Shown here piece by piece: positions 63,870 to 64,000 of a stretch of 64,000 bases of DNA. This stretch comes from Erwinia rhapontici (GTDB lineage Bacteria; Pseudomonadota; Gammaproteobacteria; Enterobacterales; Enterobacteriaceae). Under the pieces are notes generated by a model. It had not been told where the DNA came from. It did no database searches and saw nothing but the letters and a program-made list of their open reading frames with translations. Both the position numbers and the translations under genes were made by a program. The stretch covers positions 202,722 to 266,721 of the forward strand of contig NZ_VRKO01000005.1 in assembly GCF_012271765.1 (NCBI RefSeq), written 5' to 3'. How positions within the stretch are numbered: position 1 is the stretch's first letter; each line of letters opens with the position of its first letter.

Positions 63870-64000
63870 ATGCTATACGTTAATGAAAATGGTCATATTT
63901 ATGCCGACCGTATTAAGATCAAAATATTCAATAATATCGAGCATGAAAAAATGGATGCGGTGAATGGCATTGTCGTGCATCAGACCAATGCCTCTACAGC
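63870..64000 (+). CDS. Second copy of the amidase effector gene (5' part, cut by the window edge)
   Basis: 131 visible bases identical to the first amidase gene from its ATG (MLYVNENGHIYADRIKIKIF onward), with a slightly changed ribosome site (AAGGGAGTAAAACC). It follows the hcp remnant. Whether it is full length or diverges later cannot be seen. Perfect identity against the diverged leader and hcp remnant implies recent duplication or gene conversion. Confidence 0.85.
   Translation, partial: MLYVNENGHIYADRIKIKIFNNIEHEKMDAVNGIVVHQTNAST

Overview
The window is a chromosomal segment from an enterobacterium. Many blocks match the Escherichia coli K-12 backbone gene for gene (hldE; ribB; ygiC-ygiB-tolC; nudF-yqiB-cpdA-yqiA-parE; ygiN/mdaB; parC-plsC-ftsP; dkgA/yqhD/yqhC; yghB; metC; exbBD; yghA). 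They are interleaved with genes E. coli K-12 lacks: an exported PheC-type cyclohexadienyl dehydratase, dat-ddc, a Csu-type fimbrial operon, an Anbu proteasome-homologue cluster, a two-domain OlsF-like acyltransferase and an orphan Hcp/amidase module. Tandem ERIC elements also fit Enterobacterales. This mixture suggests Erwiniaceae (Erwinia or Pantoea relatives), but species is inferred only from recalled protein similarity.

Layout. 1-5 kb: hldE, ubiK (-), FMN riboswitch and ribB, a tandem ERIC block, ygiD, a 50-bp tandem repeat array. 4.4-7.9 kb (-): ygiC, ygiB, tolC. 8.1-12.6 kb (+): nudF-yqiB-cpdA-yqiA-parE. 12.8-14.3 kb: a DJ-1/PfpI gene and a NemR-like repressor gene with three identical operators. 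14.4-17.5 kb: a 55-residue zinc-ribbon protein, a LysR regulator, ygiN, mdaB and pheC. 17.6-23.0 kb (-): a fructose-type PTS operon (PRD regulator, EIIA, EIIB, EIIC, two class II aldolases). 23.4-28.2 kb (+): parC, plsC, ftsP. 28.2-31.4 kb: dkgA and yqhD (-) divergent from yqhC. 31.6-34.4 kb: dat-ddc. 34.5-40.5 kb: yghB, metC, Fur-type promoter and exbBD, a citrate-type MFS symporter, yghA. 40.6-45.9 kb (-): Csu-like sigma-fimbriae, beside an MHYT-GGDEF-EAL protein. 48.6-53.1 kb: ydcR, ylaC, an LprI-domain protein and a CadC/ToxR-like membrane regulator with a small membrane partner. 53.5-58.1 kb: a cupin gene, then an overlapping four-gene operon (circularly permuted ATP-grasp, alpha-E, transglutaminase-like, Anbu). 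58.3-61.5 kb: a serine-hydrolase lipoprotein and the OlsF-like protein. 61.8-64.0 kb: hcp, peptidoglycan amidase effector, putative immunity gene, then an hcp remnant and a second, identical amidase start cut by the window edge.

Two themes cross the window. Aldehyde/electrophile defence appears as yqhC-yqhD-dkgA, yghA, mdaB/ygiN and the NemR/DJ-1 unit. A dispersed GCATGC-centred palindrome occurs eight times, always between convergent genes, with arms that change in compensatory fashion. The best candidates for under-described biology are the Anbu operon, the duplicated Hcp-amidase module with decaying hcp, the NemR/DJ-1 unit and this palindrome family.
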